In this document: piece after piece, positions 5,860 through 7,681 of the stretch
How the letters are laid out: every line of letters starts with the position of its first letter
Numbering within the stretch: the stretch's first letter is position 1
NCBI GenBank assembly: GCA_019418025.1
Contig: DYCR01000022.1
Coordinates: 21,995 to 29,675 of the forward strand
Length of the DNA stretch: 7,681 nt
Direction: 5' to 3'
From: Clostridiales bacterium
Lineage (GTDB): Bacteria; Bacillota; Clostridia; Oscillospirales; Oscillospiraceae
The notes under the pieces: generated by a model
The model's input: only the letters and a program-made list of their open reading frames with translations
Told to the model about the DNA's origin: nothing
Databases searched by the model: none
Position numbers and translations under genes: made by a program

Positions 5860-5876
5860 CAACTACCTATGCAAAT

Positions 5877-5883
5877 GAGAGGA
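5877..5883 (+). promoter_or_regulatory. Ribosome-binding site deciding the isomerase start
   Basis: GAGAGGA lies 10 nt before ATG 5894. The in-frame TTG at 5885 is only 1 nt from it and cannot be served by this site. The ATG is therefore preferred, removing three residues. Confidence 0.65.
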
Positions 5884-5893
5884 ATTGATAACC

Positions 5894-7522
5894 ATGAGCG
5901 CATCTGATAAGAAAAAAGTCCGTCATGAGCAGTACGTTTCCCAGATGACCGAAAGACAGAAGCAGGAGGCCAAGGAAGCCAAGAAGCTGCGCCTGTACAC
6001 CATCACCTTTGCCGTTGTGATCGCATTGATGATCTGCGTTGTCATCGTTACGACTGTTGCAAGAAGCGGTATCATCGAACGCAAGACCACCGCAGCAACC
6101 GTCAACGACATAAAAATTTCCGCCGCAGAACTGAATCATTATTACATCGACTCGGTCAACCAGTTCATGGGGCAGTTCGGCAATCTGGCTGCTCTGTCCG
6201 GCATCGATACCACAAAGCCCCTGAACGAGCAGGTGCAGGACCCCGAGACCGGAAAGACCTGGGCTGACTATTTCCTCGACAACGCCGCCAAGTCCATGCA
6301 GCAGATGTATGCCGTCTACAACGAGGCCGTTGCCAATGGCTACACCCTGTCCGAGGAAGCAAAGGCACAGATCGATGCCAATATGAACAACTTTGAAATG
6401 TATGCCAAGCTCTACGGCTACCCCAGTGTCAACAGCTACATCAAGGCACTCTACGGTCAGGGCTGCAACGAAAAGACCTTCCGTAAATATGCCGAGACCC
6501 AGATGATCGCCAGCGAATATGCTCTGGATCACAGCGAGAGCCTGACCTATGATGCTGACAAGCTCAGCCAGAAGGAATCCGAAAATCCCGCAGCCTACAA
6601 CTCCTTCTCCTACCAGTCCTACTTTGTCTCCGCATCCAGCTTCTATGAAGGCGGCACCAAAGACGAAAACGATCAGACCGTTTACTCCGAAGAAGAGAAG
6701 GCCGCCGGTCTTGCCGCAAGCAAGGAGGCCGCCGAGGCACTTATGAATCAGCAGATCGACTCTGTTGAGGCATTCGATCAGGCCATTGCCGATATGCCTG
6801 TCAACGCCGATAAGGAAGCAGTCAGCACCACCGTGAAGGATGCACTGTATCCCACCGTCAACGCAGTCATGCGTGACTGGGTCGCAGATCCCAGCCGCAC
6901 CAAAGGCGATATGACCTTGATCGCAAACGAAGTTGAATCCACCGATGCAGACGGCAACCCCGTTAAAAACATCACCGGTTACTACGTGCTGTACTTTGTC
7001 GGCTCCTCCGACAACAGCTTCCCCCTTGTAAATGTCCGTCACATCCTCCTGCCCTATGAAGGCGGTACCACCAACGAAGCCGGTGCCACCACCTACACAG
7101 ACGAGGAAAAGGCTGCCACAAAGGCAAAGGCCGAGGAGCTGCTGGCTGAGTTCAACAACGGCGAAGCAACCGAGGATGCATTTGCTGCTTTGGCAAACGA
7201 GAAGTCCACTGATCCCGGCTCCAACAAAAACGGCGGTCTGTACGAAAATGTTTACCCCGGTCAGATGGTCCCCTCCTTTAACGATTGGTGCTTTGATGCA
7301 TCCCGCAAGTCCGGGGATACCGGGATCGTCGAGTCTGATTACGGCGTGCATGTCATGTACTACGTGGGTAATGCCGATACTACCTACCGCAACTATATGA
7401 TCACCAACGAGCTGCGCAACTCCGACATGGAGCAGTGGCAGAACACTCTGGCTGAGCATATCACCGTGACCCTGACTGACACCTCTAAGGTCAAAACCGA
7501 TCTGGTACTGGACAAGAAGTAA
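5894..7522 (+). CDS. Membrane-anchored peptidyl-prolyl cis-trans isomerase (parvulin, PrsA/SurA-like)
   Basis: A 542-residue protein that probably helps exported proteins fold outside the membrane by isomerising prolyl bonds. A charged cytoplasmic N-terminus of about 33 residues, rich in Lys, Glu and Gln and helix-prone, precedes one transmembrane segment (about 35-57). There is no lipobox, so unlike PrsA it is a signal-anchored protein. Residues about 65-230 are alpha-helical, like a SurA/PrsA chaperone region. The parvulin domain spans about 378-493: VRHILLPYEGG with H383, AFAALANEKSTDPGSNKNGGLY, QMVPSF (M458, F462) and ESDYGVHVMYYVG with H486, matching the family core. Residues about 240-371 look like a degenerate second parvulin copy. 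ATG 5894 was chosen over TTG 5885 because the ribosome-binding site fits only the ATG. It has its own promoter and terminator and so is monocistronic. Family is sure; the name prsA is not warranted. Confidence 0.92.
   Translation: MSASDKKKVRHEQYVSQMTERQKQEAKEAKKLRLYTITFAVVIALMICVVIVTTVARSGIIERKTTAATVNDIKISAAELNHYYIDSVNQFMGQFGNLAALSGIDTTKPLNEQVQDPETGKTWADYFLDNAAKSMQQMYAVYNEAVANGYTLSEEAKAQIDANMNNFEMYAKLYGYPSVNSYIKALYGQGCNEKTFRKYAETQMIASEYALDHSESLTYDADKLSQKESENPAAYNSFSYQSYFVSASSFYEGGTKDENDQTVYSEEEKAAGLAASKEAAEALMNQQIDSVEAFDQAIADMPVNADKEAVSTTVKDALYPTVNAVMRDWVADPSRTKGDMTLIANEVESTDADGNPVKNITGYYVLYFVGSSDNSFPLVNVRHILLPYEGGTTNEAGATTYTDEEKAATKAKAEELLAEFNNGEATEDAFAALANEKSTDPGSNKNGGLYENVYPGQMVPSFNDWCFDASRKSGDTGIVESDYGVHVMYYVGNADTTYRNYMITNELRNSDMEQWQNTLAEHITVTLTDTSKVKTDLVLDKK
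6611..7369 (+). repeat. Internal tandem repeat of parvulin-like units in the isomerase
   Basis: Two protein segments line up, residues about 240-370 and 380-492. The run YEGGT...YSEEEKAA (251-271) matches YEGGT...YTDEEKAA (388-408) with identical spacing and 13 of 21 identical residues. DWVADPSRTKGD (328-339) matches DWCFDASRKSGD (464-475). GYYVLYFVG (362-370) matches GVHVMYYVG (484-492). In the first copy the catalytic histidines 383 and 486 correspond to Ser246 and Tyr364, and the GG loop is missing. Only the second copy should be active. Confidence 0.7.
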
Positions 7523-7535
7523 TTTGATACCCCTC

Positions 7536-7570
7536 AAAACAGACCGCGGCTTTCTCGCGGTCTGTTTTTT
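7536..7570 (+). terminator. Intrinsic terminator after the isomerase gene
   Basis: A perfect stem of ACAGACCGCG (7539-7548) and CGCGGTCTGT (7556-7565) surrounds a 7-nt loop and runs into six T residues ending at 7570. It begins 14 nt after the isomerase stop codon. Upstream A residues can lengthen the stem by pairing with the T tract. Confidence 0.95.
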
Positions 7571-7586
7571 AGAAAGGACAATATTT

Positions 7587-7681
7587 ATGGACAATTCATT
7601 TATCCGCACAGAAATGGCACTGGGTGGTGAAGCACTCGAAAAGCTGCGGGGCGCACACGTCGCAGTCTTTGGCATCGGCGG
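7587..7681 (+). CDS. tcdA: ThiF/E1-like protein, probable tRNA threonylcarbamoyladenosine dehydratase TcdA (partial, N-terminus only)
   Basis: Only the first 31 residues are visible: MDNSFIRTEMALGGEALEKL, then RGAHVAVFGIGG. This is the typical opening of TcdA (CsdL/YgdL, B. subtilis YrvM): an 'RTE.L.G.E.L..L' helix followed by the beta strand and glycine-rich start of the Rossmann-like ATP-binding site (VFGIGG). TcdA uses ATP to cyclise the t6A modification at position 37 of tRNAs reading ANN codons. Other ThiF/MoeB-type E1 proteins begin similarly, but the RTE start followed by a G.E.L.KL helix favours TcdA. The start ATG is preceded by AAAGGA 8 nt upstream. The gene lies just behind the isomerase terminator, with no promoter visible in the 16 nt between, so readthrough or a promoter overlapping the isomerase end is likely. 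The rest lies beyond the right edge. Confidence 0.8.
   Translation, partial: MDNSFIRTEMALGGEALEKLRGAHVAVFGIG

Noticed and set aside
5485..5862. Minus-strand open frame of 125 codons over the non-coding stretch
   Set aside because: It runs antisense through the structured RNA and its terminator, has no plausible ribosome-binding site and no known protein pattern.
5867..7675. Long minus-strand open frame of 602 codons
   Set aside because: It is antisense to the parvulin gene and would read through that gene's promoter region and terminator. Its Gly/Val/Cys-rich product is typical of a reversed-strand artefact.
1..7681. CRISPR array, mobile element, phage or defence system
   Set aside because: No direct-repeat array, transposase, integrase or attachment site is seen. 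All recognisable genes are housekeeping types, with no abrupt composition change beyond the AT-rich gaps.

Overview
The window looks like chromosomal DNA from a gut-type Clostridia (Bacillota), most likely Oscillospirales/Ruminococcaceae. This rests on strong GGAGG ribosome-binding sites, TTG starts, moderately GC-rich coding DNA with AT-rich gaps, a DUF1292 (YrzB-type) protein, paired EcfA ATPases and a membrane-anchored parvulin. The species assignment is inference.

Left half, minus strand (4746 down to 1 and beyond): an apparent four-gene operon. From a promoter near 4830 it runs through a bifunctional class A penicillin-binding protein, a class I SAM-dependent methyltransferase of the RlmI-like fold, EcfA1 and EcfA2. 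EcfA2 is cut by the left edge. Gaps are only 12 to 21 nt and no terminator is visible between genes, so peptidoglycan synthesis, an RNA-methyltransferase-like enzyme and the ATPase pair of an ECF vitamin transporter are probably co-transcribed. Both ecfA genes start with TTG.

Middle, plus strand (4859 to 5761): diverging from the PBP is a small membrane-anchored protein with a BofC-like C-terminal part, then a very acidic DUF1292 protein with its own sigma-A-like promoter. Next comes a structured non-coding region that I read as 6S RNA (ssrS), closed by a strong intrinsic terminator.

Right part, plus strand (5803 to 7681): a strong promoter and a 5' leader stem-loop precede a 542-residue membrane-anchored peptidyl-prolyl isomerase (PrsA/SurA-like parvulin). 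It ends at a strong terminator and is followed by the first 31 codons of a ThiF/E1-like protein, most likely TcdA. 6S RNA close to tcdA recalls the bsrA-yrvM neighbourhood of Bacillus subtilis (from memory), which supports the 6S call.

The genes are mostly housekeeping: envelope synthesis, extracytoplasmic folding, vitamin uptake, RNA modification and polymerase regulation. I see no CRISPR array, mobile element, phage gene or clearly new multi-gene system. The most interesting structure is an apparent internal duplication in the isomerase, where a degenerate parvulin-like copy precedes the intact one.
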